A stretch of DNA of 64,000 nt from Gaiellasilicea sp963730405 (GCA_963730405.1 CAVSRW010000011.1:62001-126000), one strand, 5' to 3'; shown: positions 34,836-46,050, counted from the first letter of the stretch. Notes: generated by a model not told the origin, from the sequence alone. A program made the numbers and translations.

Positions 34836-35795
34836 CTACCGCTGGCGGGCGGTGCCCGTCTCTTCGGCGTGCAGCTTGTACGCCTCGACGATGCGCTGGA
34901 CGAGCTTGTGGCGGACGACGTCCTCGTGCGAGAACTCGACGAAGCCGATCCCCTCGATCGAGCTGAGGATGTCGCGCACCTGGATCAGGCCCGAGGCCTG
35001 GTCGCGCGGGAGGTCGATCTGCGTCACGTCGCCGGTGACGACCACCTTCGAGCCGAAGCCGAGCCGCGTCAGGAACATCTGCATCTGCTCCGGCGAGGTG
35101 TTCTGCGCCTCGTCGAGGATGATGAACGAGTCGTTGAGGGTGCGACCGCGCATGAACGCGAGCGGCGCCACTTCGACCGTGCCGCGCTCCATGTACGCGG
35201 ACAGGCGATCCGGATCCATCATGTCGTAGAGCGCGTCGAAGAGCGGCCGCATGTACGGGTCGACCTTCGCGAGCATGTCGCCGGGCAGGAAGCCGAGCCG
35301 CTCCCCCGCCTCGATCGCCGGCCGCGTCAGGATGATCCGGCCGACCTGCTTCTCGGTCAGCGCCGCGACCGCGAGCGCGATCGCCAGATACGTCTTGCCG
35401 GTGCCGGCGGGGCCGATCCCGAAGGTGACCGTGGAGTCGCGAATCGAGTCGACGTACCGCTTCTGCGTGACGGTCTTGGGCGCGATCTTCTTGCCGCGGT
35501 GGCGCCAGACGACGTCCTCGAACACCTCGCGGATGTCCTCGGCCTGGTCGAGCGCCGCGACGACGGCGCCGACCGTCTCCGGGCCGATGTCGTGCCCACC
35601 CTCGACGAGCTCGACGAGCTCGTCGACGACGGCGCGCGCCGCGGCCACGTCGTCGTCCTGCCCCTCGATCGTCAGCTGGTTGCCGCGAAGGCGCAGCGTG
35701 CAGTGCAGCCGCGCGCGCAGCGCGTCGAGGACGCCGTCGCCCACTCCTGCGAGCTCGGCCGCGACCTCGTTCGGGACGGAAAGGACCTCCTGCAC
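34836..35795 (-). CDS. phoH: PhoH-family ATPase
   Basis: 319 aa PhoH-like ATPase. An N-terminal KH-like segment (RLRGNQLTIEGQDDDVAAAR) precedes the helicase-like P-loop core: GPAGTGKTYLAIALAVAAL (Walker A), ILTRPAIEAGERLGFLPGD and FIILDEAQNTSPEQM (Walker B). Genetic pairing with ybeY supports a role in RNA metabolism. GTG start with TACACT 7 nt upstream, so the operon phoH-ybeY-SDR-dgk-cdd-era-cupin may begin here with a leaderless mRNA. Confidence 0.94.
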   Translation of the reverse strand: MQEVLSVPNEVAAELAGVGDGVLDALRARLHCTLRLRGNQLTIEGQDDDVAAARAVVDELVELVEGGHDIGPETVGAVVAALDQAEDIREVFEDVVWRHRGKKIAPKTVTQKRYVDSIRDSTVTFGIGPAGTGKTYLAIALAVAALTEKQVGRIILTRPAIEAGERLGFLPGDMLAKVDPYMRPLFDALYDMMDPDRLSAYMERGTVEVAPLAFMRGRTLNDSFIILDEAQNTSPEQMQMFLTRLGFGSKVVVTGDVTQIDLPRDQASGLIQVRDILSSIEGIGFVEFSHEDVVRHKLVQRIVEAYKLHAEETGTARQR

Positions 35796-35802
35796 CCGGC
35801 TC

Positions 35803-35808
35803 AGTGTA
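35803..35808 (-). promoter_or_regulatory. -10 box of phoH (leaderless)
   Basis: TACACT on the minus strand, 7 nt before the phoH GTG, inside the 21-bp gap after the lipoprotein gene. Confidence 0.55.
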
Positions 35809-35816
35809 GGCGCGTG

Positions 35817-36599
35817 CTAGCCGGGAAGCTCTTGGACGTCCGCGGCGGGCGGCGCCTGCACGTCGACGTCCGCGCCGAAGTCCCAGAAGTCGACCGAGAT
35901 CCGATCGCCCTCCGCGCCGAGCGTGAGCCGCCGCACGAGGCCGTCGCCGTCGACGAAGACCACGACCGGCAGCGTCTGCAGCTTCGACTGCCTGCGCAGC
36001 TCCCCGGCGGCGCGCCGCAGCTCCGCGCGCTCGCTCTCGGAGAGCCCGAGCCTGCCGGCGTTCGCCTCGAGCGCCTTCGTCAGCTCGAGCTGCGCCGTGT
36101 ACCGCGTCGTCTCGACGCCGCGGACGACGGCGCTGCCGGTCTTCGTCACGCCGGTGCTGGAGGCCCGCAGCAGCTCGAGCAGCTGACCGGGATCCTGCTG
36201 CAGCTCGCCGAGCCCGAAGGCGTCGAGCGAGCGCTCGCCGCGGACCGCCACCCATGGCTTCACCGACGGCAGCCACATCGAGAGGCCCGAGGGAATGCGG
36301 ACGTAGAGCGTCGAGTCGACGGCACGCACCTCCACCCGGGCGCCGCTGACGAGGCCGGATGCGTCGAGCTGGAGCCGGCCGCGCGAGGCCTCGTAGTCGA
36401 AAGCGCCCTCGCCGCGGAGCGCGACGTCGCGGCCGAAGACGTCGGCAGAGAGCACGAACGCGACCCTCGAGCTGCCGGCCTCGCCCGTCTTGGCGGCGGC
36501 CGACGCGACCGGATCGAGCGCGAGAACGTCTTTCGAGCCGCACCCGGCGGCGAGCAGCGCGAGCGCGACGACTGGCAGCGCCAGAAACCCCTTCCTCAT
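35817..36599 (-). CDS. Putative LppX/LprG-like lipoprotein
   Basis: 260 aa. The signal peptide ends in lipobox LAAGC (Cys20). The mature domain has the pattern of actinobacterial lipid-binding lipoproteins: SSRVAFVLSADVFGRDVALR, GEGAFDYEASRGRLQLD, STLYVRIPSGLSMWLPSVKP and VVVFVDGDGLVRRLTL. Probably binds a lipid or glycolipid at the outer face of the membrane (inference). CACACT sits 6 nt before the ATG. Confidence 0.7.
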   Translation of the reverse strand: MRKGFLALPVVALALLAAGCGSKDVLALDPVASAAAKTGEAGSSRVAFVLSADVFGRDVALRGEGAFDYEASRGRLQLDASGLVSGARVEVRAVDSTLYVRIPSGLSMWLPSVKPWVAVRGERSLDAFGLGELQQDPGQLLELLRASSTGVTKTGSAVVRGVETTRYTAQLELTKALEANAGRLGLSESERAELRRAAGELRRQSKLQTLPVVVFVDGDGLVRRLTLGAEGDRISVDFWDFGADVDVQAPPAADVQELPG

Positions 36600-36657
36600 G
36601 CCGACAGTGTGCCTGAGACCCTGCGTCAGCCGGAAACCCCAGCCGGACCGTGAGAGC

Positions 36658-37101
36658 CTAGGCGAGCTTCTCGCGGACGATCTGGCTCACGGCCGAGCCG
36701 TCCGCTCGGCCCGCGACCTGCGGCATCACGTCCGCCATCACGCGCCCGATGTCCCGCATGCTCGTCGCACCGACTTCGGCGATCACGTCGTCGACGATCT
36801 CCTCGAGCTCGTCCTCGGACATCGGCTCGGGCATGAACTCCTCCAGCACGTCGAGCTCGTCCTCTTCCTTGTCCGCCTGCTCGTCGCGGCCCGCACCGCG
36901 AAACGCCTCCGCCGCCTCCACGCGCTTCTTCCGCTCGCGCTGGAGCACCTGCAGCTCCTCGTCCTCGTGCAGCGGCCGCTGCAGCTCCTTCTCCGCGCCC
37001 TGCAGGCTGGCAAGGATCAGGCGCAGCGTGTCACGGCGCGCGGCATCGCCCTCGCGCATCGCGTTTTCGAGCTGTTCCTTGATTTCGACGATCAGGCTCA
37101 T
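36658..37101 (-). CDS. yqeY: GatB/YqeY-domain protein
   Basis: 147 aa. SLIVEIKEQLENAMREGDAA, RDTLRLILASLQGAEKELQR, then YLPEPMSEDE-like EFMPEPMSEDELEEIVDDVI and the GATSMRDIGRVMADVMPQVA tail show the GatB/YqeY fold, homologous to the tRNA-contacting domain of GatB. Precise function unresolved. The ATG overlaps the HIT gene TGA (ATGA). Confidence 0.93.
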   Translation of the reverse strand: MSLIVEIKEQLENAMREGDAARRDTLRLILASLQGAEKELQRPLHEDEELQVLQRERKKRVEAAEAFRGAGRDEQADKEEDELDVLEEFMPEPMSEDELEEIVDDVIAEVGATSMRDIGRVMADVMPQVAGRADGSAVSQIVREKLA

Positions 37102-37427
37102 TGCGGAATTCCGGTGATCTTTCCACCCAGGACGTGCCAGTGCAGGTGGAAGATCGTCTGACCCCCGCCGGGGCCGACGTTGACGACGACGCGGTAGTCG
37201 CTCAGGCCGGCCTCCCGCGCCACCTCCGCGACGAACTCGAGCATCCGCTTCGCCTCCTCCGCGGGGAACGCGGAGATGTCCCTGAAGGTGTCGACGTGCC
37301 GCTCGGGCAGGACGAGCAGGTGCGTCTCCGCCTGCGGGTTGATGTCGCGGATGGCGACGAACCCGTCGGCCTTCGCGACGTGGTCGCCCTCGCCGACGAG
37401 CTTGCAGAAGAGACAAGGGTCAGGCAG
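37098..37427 (-). CDS. HIT-family (HINT-type) hydrolase, probable CTG start
   Basis: 109 aa. PDPCLFCKLVGEGDHVAKAD at the N-terminus, AIRDINPQAETHLLVLP, and the histidine triad HLHWHVLGG identify a HINT-like nucleotide phosphoramidase/hydrolase. In this frame an upstream TGA is followed by no ATG, GTG or TTG before the conserved N-terminus; the only suitable codon is CTG at 37427, with GAGGCGG ~9 nt upstream. It overlaps mtaB by 8 bp and yqeY by 4 bp. Too short and CTG-started, it is easily missed. Confidence 0.85.
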   Translation of the reverse strand: MPDPCLFCKLVGEGDHVAKADGFVAIRDINPQAETHLLVLPERHVDTFRDISAFPAEEAKRMLEFVAEVAREAGLSDYRVVVNVGPGGGQTIFHLHWHVLGGKITGIPQ

Positions 37428-38610
37428 CGCGAACGCCCGCCTCGGTCACGGCGGCACCGCGGACGCGGACGAGCTCACCGACGGGCGCTTCGACGAGCCA
37501 GGGCGAGTAGTCGGCCCCGTACCCGCGCCCCGGCCGGTCGACGAGGACGACGTCCTCCCGGCCGACCTTCGTCGCCCAGCGCGACCGGCAGGCCTCGTCC
37601 GAGAGCGCCCGCAGCCGTGCGCTGCGCTCCTTCTTCACCTGGGACGGGACCGTGTCGTCGGCCGCCGTGCGCGTTCCGGGGCGGGGCGAGTACGGAAAGA
37701 CGTGCACCTTCGTCAGCCGGGCGGCGCGAACCGTGTCGAGGGTGCGCTCGAACGCCGCGTCGTCCTCCGCCGGGAAGCCGACGATCACGTCTGCGGTGAG
37801 ATTGAAGTCGCCGAGCGGTTCGAGCTTGCGCAGGTAGGTCTCGACCGAGTAGCGGCGTGCCATCGCCTTGAGGACGCCGTCGTCGCCGGACTGGAGCGGC
37901 ACGTGCAGGTGCGGGCCGACGACCGGCGTCTCGCGCAGCGCGGCGACGAGGTCGTCGTCGACGTGGTTGATCTCGATCGAGGAGAGGCGGAGCCGCTCGA
38001 CGCCCGCGATCGCGCCCGCGGCGTGGATCAGGCCTGCCAGCGTCATCCCGGCGGCGCGGTCGCGGAAGCAGCCGAGATTGACGCCGGTGAGGACGATCTC
38101 GCGGTGGCCCTGGGCGACCCGCCGGCGGATCTCGGCGAGGACCGCGTCGGCGCTGCGGCTGCGCGTGGCGCCGCGGACGAGGGGGATCACGCAGAACGCG
38201 CACGAGAACGAGCAGCCGTCCTGGATCTTCACGAATGCTCGCACGCGATCGAGCCGCGCAGCTGCCTGGACGCACCCGATCGCGCCGACGTCGCCGGCGA
38301 CCGTCTCCACCGCATCCTCGATCTGGCCGGGGACGACGGTGACGTTGTCGGGCAGGCCCGCGAACGCGCTCCCGGAGAGCCGGGCACCGCAGCCGGTCAC
38401 GTACACGCGCCCGTGCGAGCGCGCCGCGCGGGCGGCTGCCTGCCGCGACTTCGCGAGGCCCTCGTTCGTGACGCAGCACGTGTTCACGACGGCGACCTCA
38501 CCGGCGCCGTCGACCTCCGTGTGTCCGTCGCGGACGAGCCGCTCGCGCAGCGCCTGCGCGTCGGTCTGCGACACCTTGCAGCCGAGGAACCGGACGGAGA
38601 AGCTCGCCAT
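37420..38610 (-). CDS. mtaB: tRNA t6A37 methylthiotransferase MtaB
   Basis: 396 aa radical-SAM enzyme adding a methylthio group to t6A at tRNA position 37. The N-terminal UPF0004 domain holds cluster cysteines in RFLGCKVSQTDAQ, VAVVNTCCVTNEG and VYVTGCGARLS; the radical-SAM motif is CSFSCAFCVIP. HVPLQSGDDGVLKAMARRY and a C-terminal TRAM-like end follow. ATG start gives ASFSVRFLGCK. Situated between prmA and the HIT gene. Confidence 0.93.
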   Translation of the reverse strand: MASFSVRFLGCKVSQTDAQALRERLVRDGHTEVDGAGEVAVVNTCCVTNEGLAKSRQAAARAARSHGRVYVTGCGARLSGSAFAGLPDNVTVVPGQIEDAVETVAGDVGAIGCVQAAARLDRVRAFVKIQDGCSFSCAFCVIPLVRGATRSRSADAVLAEIRRRVAQGHREIVLTGVNLGCFRDRAAGMTLAGLIHAAGAIAGVERLRLSSIEINHVDDDLVAALRETPVVGPHLHVPLQSGDDGVLKAMARRYSVETYLRKLEPLGDFNLTADVIVGFPAEDDAAFERTLDTVRAARLTKVHVFPYSPRPGTRTAADDTVPSQVKKERSARLRALSDEACRSRWATKVGREDVVLVDRPGRGYGADYSPWLVEAPVGELVRVRGAAVTEAGVRAA

Positions 38611-38623
38611 CGAGCGGAAAAGG

Positions 38624-39370
38624 CTACTTGCGCACGTGCAGGTCCGCCGCCCAGCCGCCCGACTGGACGCGGCGCTCGCGGCGGTAGCCCACGAGCTCCG
38701 GCTCGTCGGAGACGAGGTAGCCGGACGTGATCGCGCGCGCGGTCCGGAGCCTCGGGCCGAGCGCGACGACCGCGTCCGCCGCGATGTTCGCGAGAGCGAG
38801 CGCCGCCGTCGGCAGCTCGTCCTCGCGCAGATCCGCGAGCGCGACGTCGACGACGACGCCGTTCTCGGCCGCGTTGCGCAGGGTCGCCTCGACCGCCTGC
38901 GAGTCGAAGTCGACGGCGAGGACCGGGTCGAAGCCGAGCTTCGCCGCCGCGATCGAGAGGACGCCCGAGCCGCAGCCGACGTCGAGCACGCTCCCGCGCT
39001 CCTCGCCCTCCAGCAGCTCCAGGCAGAGCTGCGTGGTCGGGTGGCCCCCGGTGCCGAACGCACGGCCCGGGTCGATCACGACCGCGATCGCGCCCTCGTC
39101 GGGGGTCTCCCACGGCGGCCCGATCCAGAGCGAGCCGACCCGGACGGGCTTGTGGAACTGGCGCCAGCGATCCTGCCAGTCCTCCTCGACGTCCGAGGCG
39201 GCGGCGCCGCCGAATGCCTGCCAGATCCGCTCCTCGCCGGCGGCGTTCGTATACGCCGCCAGCTCGAGCGCGCCGCCTTCGCCGCCGTGCTCCTCGAAGC
39301 CCTCCGGGAAGAGCTCGAGCATGACCGCGCGCGCCTCCTCCGCCCGCGCGTCGGGGACGGTCACGGACAC
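38624..39370 (-). CDS. prmA: Ribosomal protein L11 methyltransferase
   Basis: 248 aa SAM-dependent methyltransferase. VLDVGCGSGVLSIAAAKLGF (SAM motif I), VLAVDFDSQAVEATLRNAAE and LALANIAADAVVAL, preceded by IDPGRAFGTGGHPTTQLCLE, match PrmA. GTG at 39370 is chosen; a second GTG two codons later is possible. dnaJ ends 14 bp upstream. Near dnaJ, the usual neighbour. Confidence 0.93.
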   Translation of the reverse strand: MSVTVPDARAEEARAVMLELFPEGFEEHGGEGGALELAAYTNAAGEERIWQAFGGAAASDVEEDWQDRWRQFHKPVRVGSLWIGPPWETPDEGAIAVVIDPGRAFGTGGHPTTQLCLELLEGEERGSVLDVGCGSGVLSIAAAKLGFDPVLAVDFDSQAVEATLRNAAENGVVVDVALADLREDELPTAALALANIAADAVVALGPRLRTARAITSGYLVSDEPELVGYRRERRVQSGGWAADLHVRK

Positions 39371-39384
39371 ACGCCGGAGTACCG

Positions 39385-40500
39385 TCAGCGGATCGCGTTC
39401 CTGAGCTTCTCGAAGAAGCCCTCGTCGCGCCGGTAGGTGTCCTCTCCGGACAGCGCCTCGAAGCGGTCGAGCAGCTCGCGCTGCTCGTCGGTCAGCCGGT
39501 GCGGCACGGCGACGTTGACCAGAATGCGGTGGTCGCCGCGCCCCGAGCGCTGCAGCGAGGGCATCCCCTTGCCGCGGAGGACGCGCACCTCGCCGGGCTG
39601 CGTGCCGGCGCCGAACTCGAGCTCCAGCTCGCCCTCGAGCGTCGGGACCGTGACCTGAGCACCCCGCGCCGCCTGCACGATCGTCAGGTCGACCTGGGAG
39701 AGGATGTCGTCGCCGTCGCGCTCGAAGCGCTCGTCGCGGGAGACCCGCACCTCGACGTAGGCGTCGCCGGGAAGGCCACCGTTGGCGCCCGCGTGGCCGG
39801 CCCCGCGCATCCGGATCCGCTGCCCGTCGTGGATCCCGGCGGGGATCTCGACCTCGAGCTCGTTCGTCTCGATCGTGCGGCCGTCGCCCTCGCAGGCCGT
39901 GCAGGGGGTCTCGACCACCGTGCCGGCGCCGAGGCAGCGCGGGCAGGCCTGGGTCCGGACGAACTCGCCGAAGACGCTGCGGGAGACCTGCTGCAGCTGG
40001 CCGCGGCCGCCGCACGTCTCGCACGTGACCCGCTCCGTCCCGGGCTCGGCTCCCGCGCCTTCGCAGCGCTCGCAGGTGACGGCAACCTGGACGTCGACCT
40101 TCCGTTTCACGCCGGTGTACGCGTCGGCCAGCTCGATCGCAACCGCGACGCCGACGTCGCCGCCCCGTGCTCGACCCCCTCTGTTCCGGGCGAAGAGGTC
40201 GTCGCCGAAGAAGGCCGAGAAGATGTCGCTCAGATTCGTGAAGGCGAAGTCGGACGGCGCATAGCCCCCGCGGCGGAGGCCGGCGTGCCCGTACTGGTCG
40301 TAGAGCTTGCGGCGCTCGGAATCCGAGAGCACCTCGTACGCCTCGGCGATGGCGCGGAAGCGCTCCTGCGCGTCGGCCTCGCCGTTGACGTCCGGATGCA
40401 GCTCGCGCGCGAGCCGGCGGAACGCCTTCTTGATCTCCGCCTCGCTCGCCGTGCGCTCGACGCCGAGCAGCTCGTAGTAGTCCCGTTCGGCCGTCGCCAT
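39385..40500 (-). CDS. dnaJ: Chaperone DnaJ
   Basis: 371 aa co-chaperone of DnaK. J-domain with HPD (ELHPDVNG), a short Gly/Phe region, four zinc-finger repeats (CERCEGAG, CETCGGRG, CPRCLGAG, CTACEGDG) and the C-terminal substrate domain (GLPGDAYVEVRVSRDERFER). It follows hrcA by ~20 bp and has a leaderless-type promoter between them. Confidence 0.97.
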   Translation of the reverse strand: MATAERDYYELLGVERTASEAEIKKAFRRLARELHPDVNGEADAQERFRAIAEAYEVLSDSERRKLYDQYGHAGLRRGGYAPSDFAFTNLSDIFSAFFGDDLFARNRGGRARGGDVGVAVAIELADAYTGVKRKVDVQVAVTCERCEGAGAEPGTERVTCETCGGRGQLQQVSRSVFGEFVRTQACPRCLGAGTVVETPCTACEGDGRTIETNELEVEIPAGIHDGQRIRMRGAGHAGANGGLPGDAYVEVRVSRDERFERDGDDILSQVDLTIVQAARGAQVTVPTLEGELELEFGAGTQPGEVRVLRGKGMPSLQRSGRGDHRILVNVAVPHRLTDEQRELLDRFEALSGEDTYRRDEGFFEKLRNAIR

Positions 40501-40506
40501 GCGACA

Positions 40507-40512
40507 AGCGTA
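40507..40512 (-). promoter_or_regulatory. -10 box of dnaJ (leaderless)
   Basis: TACGCT on the minus strand, 6 nt before the dnaJ ATG, within the hrcA-dnaJ gap. Confidence 0.45.
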
Positions 40513-40521
40513 GCCGGGCGG

Positions 40522-41547
40522 TCAGTCCTCCTCGTACGCGGCCTCGACGAGCCGCGAGAGCTCGAACGCGGCCGCCCGGACGGTGCGCACGGCCTTGTCG
40601 TAGTCCATCCGGACCGGGCCGAGGACGCCGATCGAGCCGAGTGTCCGCGTCGGCAGGCCGTAGGTCGCGCCGACGAGGGCGACCGCGTGGAGGCCCGGAT
40701 GGTCGAGCCCGACACGGATGTACGGACGGCGCACGTCGAACGACTCCGTCATCAGCTCGAGCACCGCCGCGCGCTTCTCGAGCACCGAGAGCAGCCGGTG
40801 GCACGCCTCGAGCTCGTCCGCACGCACGTCGTCGAGGAGCGAGGCGGCGCCGCCGACGTAGAGCGACTGTGCGGTCGGGACGGCGAGATCGGCGAGCGCG
40901 GGCCGCAGCGCGTCGACGAACTCCTTTTCGCGCCCGTGCAGGCCGGGATCCTCGATCCGTTTCCGCAGCACGTGCGTGCCGATCCCGACCCCGGTCAGAC
41001 GCTCGTTCAGATACTCGTTGGCCCAGGCGGCCAGGCCCGGGTCGACCGGGCGGTCGAAAGTGATCAGCTTCTTCGCGACCCCGCCGGTGGACGTGATCGT
41101 CACGACCATGACGACCGACGGTTGCAGCAGCAGCACCTCGACGTGCCGGACGGAGGCCGTCTCGAGGCCCGGCGCGGAGACGAGGGCGAGCAGCCGCGTC
41201 ACCTGGCTCAGCATCTCGGTCGTCGACTGGAGCGCGGCCTCGACCTCGCTCCGCATCGAGGTCAGGTCGAGCGGGAAGCGGGGCGGCCGCGACTCCTGCC
41301 GCTCGAGCACGTCCTCGGCGAAGAAGCGGTAGCCCGCTTCGGTTGGGATCCGTCCGGCCGACGTGTGCGGATGCGTGAGCAGGCCGATCGACTCGAGCTC
41401 GGCCAACTCGTTGCGCACAGTGCTGGGCGAGACGGCCAGGCCGGACTGCTCGACGAGCGTCTTCGAGCCGACGGGCTCGCCCGTCGCGACGTACACCTCG
41501 ACGACGCGCCGCAGAAGGTCTCGCTTGCGCTCGCTGAGAGAGGCCAT
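40522..41547 (-). CDS. hrcA: Heat-inducible transcription repressor HrcA
   Basis: 341 aa repressor of class I heat-shock genes, acting on CIRCE elements. N-terminal winged helix (RKRDLLRRVVEVYVATGEPV, GLAVSPSTVRNELAELESIG, THPHTSAGRIPTEAGYRFF); C-terminal GAF-like domain (VMVVTITSTGGVAKKLITFD). I see no CIRCE palindrome in this window, so its targets (groES/groEL probably) lie elsewhere. It follows hemW and precedes dnaJ. Confidence 0.95.
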   Translation of the reverse strand: MASLSERKRDLLRRVVEVYVATGEPVGSKTLVEQSGLAVSPSTVRNELAELESIGLLTHPHTSAGRIPTEAGYRFFAEDVLERQESRPPRFPLDLTSMRSEVEAALQSTTEMLSQVTRLLALVSAPGLETASVRHVEVLLLQPSVVMVVTITSTGGVAKKLITFDRPVDPGLAAWANEYLNERLTGVGIGTHVLRKRIEDPGLHGREKEFVDALRPALADLAVPTAQSLYVGGAASLLDDVRADELEACHRLLSVLEKRAAVLELMTESFDVRRPYIRVGLDHPGLHAVALVGATYGLPTRTLGSIGVLGPVRMDYDKAVRTVRAAAFELSRLVEAAYEED

Positions 41548-41560
41548 TTGCAGGCGAATC

Positions 41561-42663
41561 CTAGACCTCGAGCAGCAGCTCGGCCGTGACGCCGCCGCCG
41601 ACGAAGCGGCCGCGGCGCGTCAGCTCGAGCGTCTCCCCGGTTGCCGCAACGAGGCCGTGCCGCTCCAGCCGCACGAGCGCGTCGCGGTCGAGGGCGGCGT
41701 CGAGGCCGTCGAGTGCGAGCGGCTCGTCGAGCCGCAGGCCGAGCATGACGCGCTCTCGCACGGCAGTCCCGGGCTCGAGCTCCTCGAGCTCCCGCTGCGG
41801 GCGCTCGCCCCGGCCGAGCGCCGCCAGGTAGCGCGGCAGGCTCGGCGCGTTCCGCCAGCGGCGGCCGCCCACGGTCGAGACCGCGCCGACGCCGATCCCG
41901 AGATAGTCGCGGCCGAGCCAGTAGCCGAGGTTGTGGTGGGCGCGGAGGTCGCGGCCGTCGTCGCGCCGGCAGAAGTTCGCCGTCTCGTACCACCGGTAGC
42001 CGGCGCCGGTGAGCGTCTCGACGACGCGCTCGAAGTAGTCCTCCATCGCCTCGGCCTGGCGCTCGAGCTCCTCGCCGTGCGCGTGCGTGAACCGGGTGCC
42101 CGCCTTCGCCTCCAGCTCGTAGGCCGAGACGTGCTCGGGCGCGAGCGCGAGCGCCTCCCCGAGGTCGCGCTCGAGGTCGGCCTCGCTCTGCCCCGGGATG
42201 CCGTAGATCAGGTCGAGCGAGACGTTGTCGAACCCGGCGGCGCGCAGTGTCGCGACCGCGCCGCGGACGTCGTCGGGGCGCGCCCGCCGCTCGAGCACCT
42301 CGAGCAAGTGCGGCTGGAAGCTCTGCGCCCCGAGCGAGACGCGGTTGACTCCATGCTCGCGCAGCAGCGCCGCCAGCTCGGGCGTCACCGTCTCCGGATT
42401 CGCCTCGACGGTCGTCTCCGCCGCGCGCGGCAGCGCCGCGAGCAGACGCGCGAGCGCCGCCGGCTCGGTGAACGTCGGCGTCCCGCCGCCGAGGAAGACC
42501 GTCTCGACCTGCTCCGCGAGCAGGCCGCGCTCGAGCTCCAGCTCCGCGAGCAGCGCGTCGACGTAGCCGCCGTGCTCGCCGTCGTGGCCGGTGACCGTGA
42601 CGAAGTCGCAGTAGCCGCAGCGGTGAGCGCAGAACGGCAGGTGGACGTAGAGGTGGCGCGCGC

Positions 42664-42667
<4 letters not shown>
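41561..42667 (-). CDS. hemW: HemW-family radical SAM protein
   Basis: 368 aa. Radical-SAM cluster motif CAHRCGYCDF, GGGTPT in VFLGGGTPTFTEPAALA, ETTVEANPETVTPELAALL, RVSLGAQSFQPHLLEVLERR and HHNLGYWLGRDYLGIGVGAV, the HNxxYW motif of HemW heme chaperones (versus HemN oxidases). The ATG at 42667 overlaps the lepA stop (ATGA). Heme insertion role is by family. Confidence 0.92.
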
Positions 42668-44451
<1,784 letters not shown>

Positions 44452-44457
44452 GCGTGA

Positions 44458-46026
44458 TCAGCTCCGAGCCGTCCGGCTTCGGAGGGAGAGTACCGCCGCG
44501 AGCTCGCGAACCCTGAGCAGCCAGGCGGCGACGAGGTAGGCGGCGGCGCCGGCGACGAGCGCGACGCTGACCGAGATGAGCTGGGCGGCGAACGAGCGGC
44601 CGAGCGCGTCGTCGAGCGCCCACCACACGCCGTAGGCGACGCCGCCGAGCACGACCGACGCGAGCAGGACGCGGAGGAACGCCGTCGCCGTCCCGATCAG
44701 GTCCAGGCTGCCGACGCGGTGGCGGAGCGTCAGGGCGAGGAGCGCGAAGCCGGCGATGTTCGCGATCGAGATCGCGAGCGGGATCCCCCAGGCGCCGAGC
44801 CGCTCGAACGCCGCGTAAAGGACGACGTTGAGGACGAGGTTGACGACGGCGATCGCGGTGGGCACCCACGGCGACTGCAGGCTGAAGAAGGCCCTGTTCA
44901 GCATCAGCATCATCCCGTTGAACGTGAGCCCGATCGAGAAGGCGGCCAGACACTGGGCGACGACCGTCGTCTCGTCCGGGTCGAAGGCGCCGCGCTCGTA
45001 GAGGAGGCGGATGATCGGCTCTGCGAGCACGATCGAGGCCGCAGCAGCCGGGAGCAGCAGGAAGTTGATCTGGCGTAGACCGCGGGTGACCGTGTCCCGG
45101 AAGCCGTCCATGTCGCCTCGGGTGGCCAGGCGGGCCAGCGACGGGTAGAGGACCGTCGCGACCGCGACCGAGAACATCCCCTGCGGGAGCATGTAGACGC
45201 GGAAGGCCTTGTCGATCGCGTTCGGGGCGATCGTGGGATCGATCCACTTCGACGCGACGACGGTGCCGATGACGGCGTTGACGTTGATCAGGCCGAGCCC
45301 GAGCATCACCGGCACCATCAGCTTGAAGACCTGGCGGACGGCCGGATCGCGGATGTCGAGCGCGAGACGCAGCCGACCGTCGAGCCCGCGGAGCCAGGGC
45401 AGCGGCAGCAGGAACTGGATCAGCGTCCCGACGACGATCGAGCCGGCGTAGACGTAGAGCTTCCCCTCGTCCGTGTCCGCCCGCGGCACCCCGACGACCA
45501 GGCCGACGATGATCGCGAGGTTCCAGAACACCGGCGTCAGCGCCGGGATCGTGAACTGGTCGTAGCTGTTCAGGATCCCGGTGACGATCCCGAAGAGCCC
45601 GATCAGGATGACGATCGGGAAGAGGATCTGCGAGAGCGTGACGGCGAGGTCGTCGTACGCGCCGGTGAGCGGCGGGATCAGTACCGGCGCAAGGAGGATG
45701 AAGAGCGCAGTGATCCCACCGACGACGAGCAGGAAGAGCCAGAAGACGGTCGAGGCGACCCGCCAGGCGCGGACGCGCTCCCCCTTCTCGAGCAACTCGC
45801 TGAACACCGGGACGAACGCCGACGAGAGCGCGGCGTCGGCCACGATCGCGCGAATCAGATTCGGGATCTGGAAGGCGACCGTGAAGGCGTTGATCGACCC
45901 ACGGGCACCGAAGTAGTTCGCTGCGACGATCTCGCGGACGAGCCCGAGGGCCCGCGAGAGGCCCGTCGCCGCCGAGAAGATCGCCGTCGACCACGCGAGC
46001 CTGCGTCGCTGGGCCCGCGTGTCCAC
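44458..46026 (-). CDS. murJ: Lipid II flippase MurJ
   Basis: 522 aa integral membrane protein of the MOP superfamily that flips lipid II for peptidoglycan synthesis. About 14 hydrophobic helices; family motifs in SRALGLVREIVAANYFGARG, DAALSSAFVPVFSELLEKGE and LPQGMFSVAVATVLYPSLAR, with ERGAFDPDETTVVAQ. GTG start directly after TATACT plus 7 nt, so translation is probably leaderless. Divergent from rpsT. Confidence 0.93.
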   Translation of the reverse strand: MDTRAQRRRLAWSTAIFSAATGLSRALGLVREIVAANYFGARGSINAFTVAFQIPNLIRAIVADAALSSAFVPVFSELLEKGERVRAWRVASTVFWLFLLVVGGITALFILLAPVLIPPLTGAYDDLAVTLSQILFPIVILIGLFGIVTGILNSYDQFTIPALTPVFWNLAIIVGLVVGVPRADTDEGKLYVYAGSIVVGTLIQFLLPLPWLRGLDGRLRLALDIRDPAVRQVFKLMVPVMLGLGLINVNAVIGTVVASKWIDPTIAPNAIDKAFRVYMLPQGMFSVAVATVLYPSLARLATRGDMDGFRDTVTRGLRQINFLLLPAAAASIVLAEPIIRLLYERGAFDPDETTVVAQCLAAFSIGLTFNGMMLMLNRAFFSLQSPWVPTAIAVVNLVLNVVLYAAFERLGAWGIPLAISIANIAGFALLALTLRHRVGSLDLIGTATAFLRVLLASVVLGGVAYGVWWALDDALGRSFAAQLISVSVALVAGAAAYLVAAWLLRVRELAAVLSLRSRTARS

Positions 46027-46033
46027 GGAGCCG

Positions 46034-46039
46034 AGTATA
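46034..46039 (-). promoter_or_regulatory. -10 box of murJ (leaderless)
   Basis: TATACT on the minus strand, 7 nt before the murJ GTG; no space for a Shine-Dalgarno in the mRNA. Confidence 0.6.
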
Positions 46040-46050
46040 GGAAGAGGGTC

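Noticed and set aside
40500..41600. CIRCE operator near hrcA/dnaJ
   Set aside because: No TTAGCACTC-N9-GAGTGCTAA-like sequence found.
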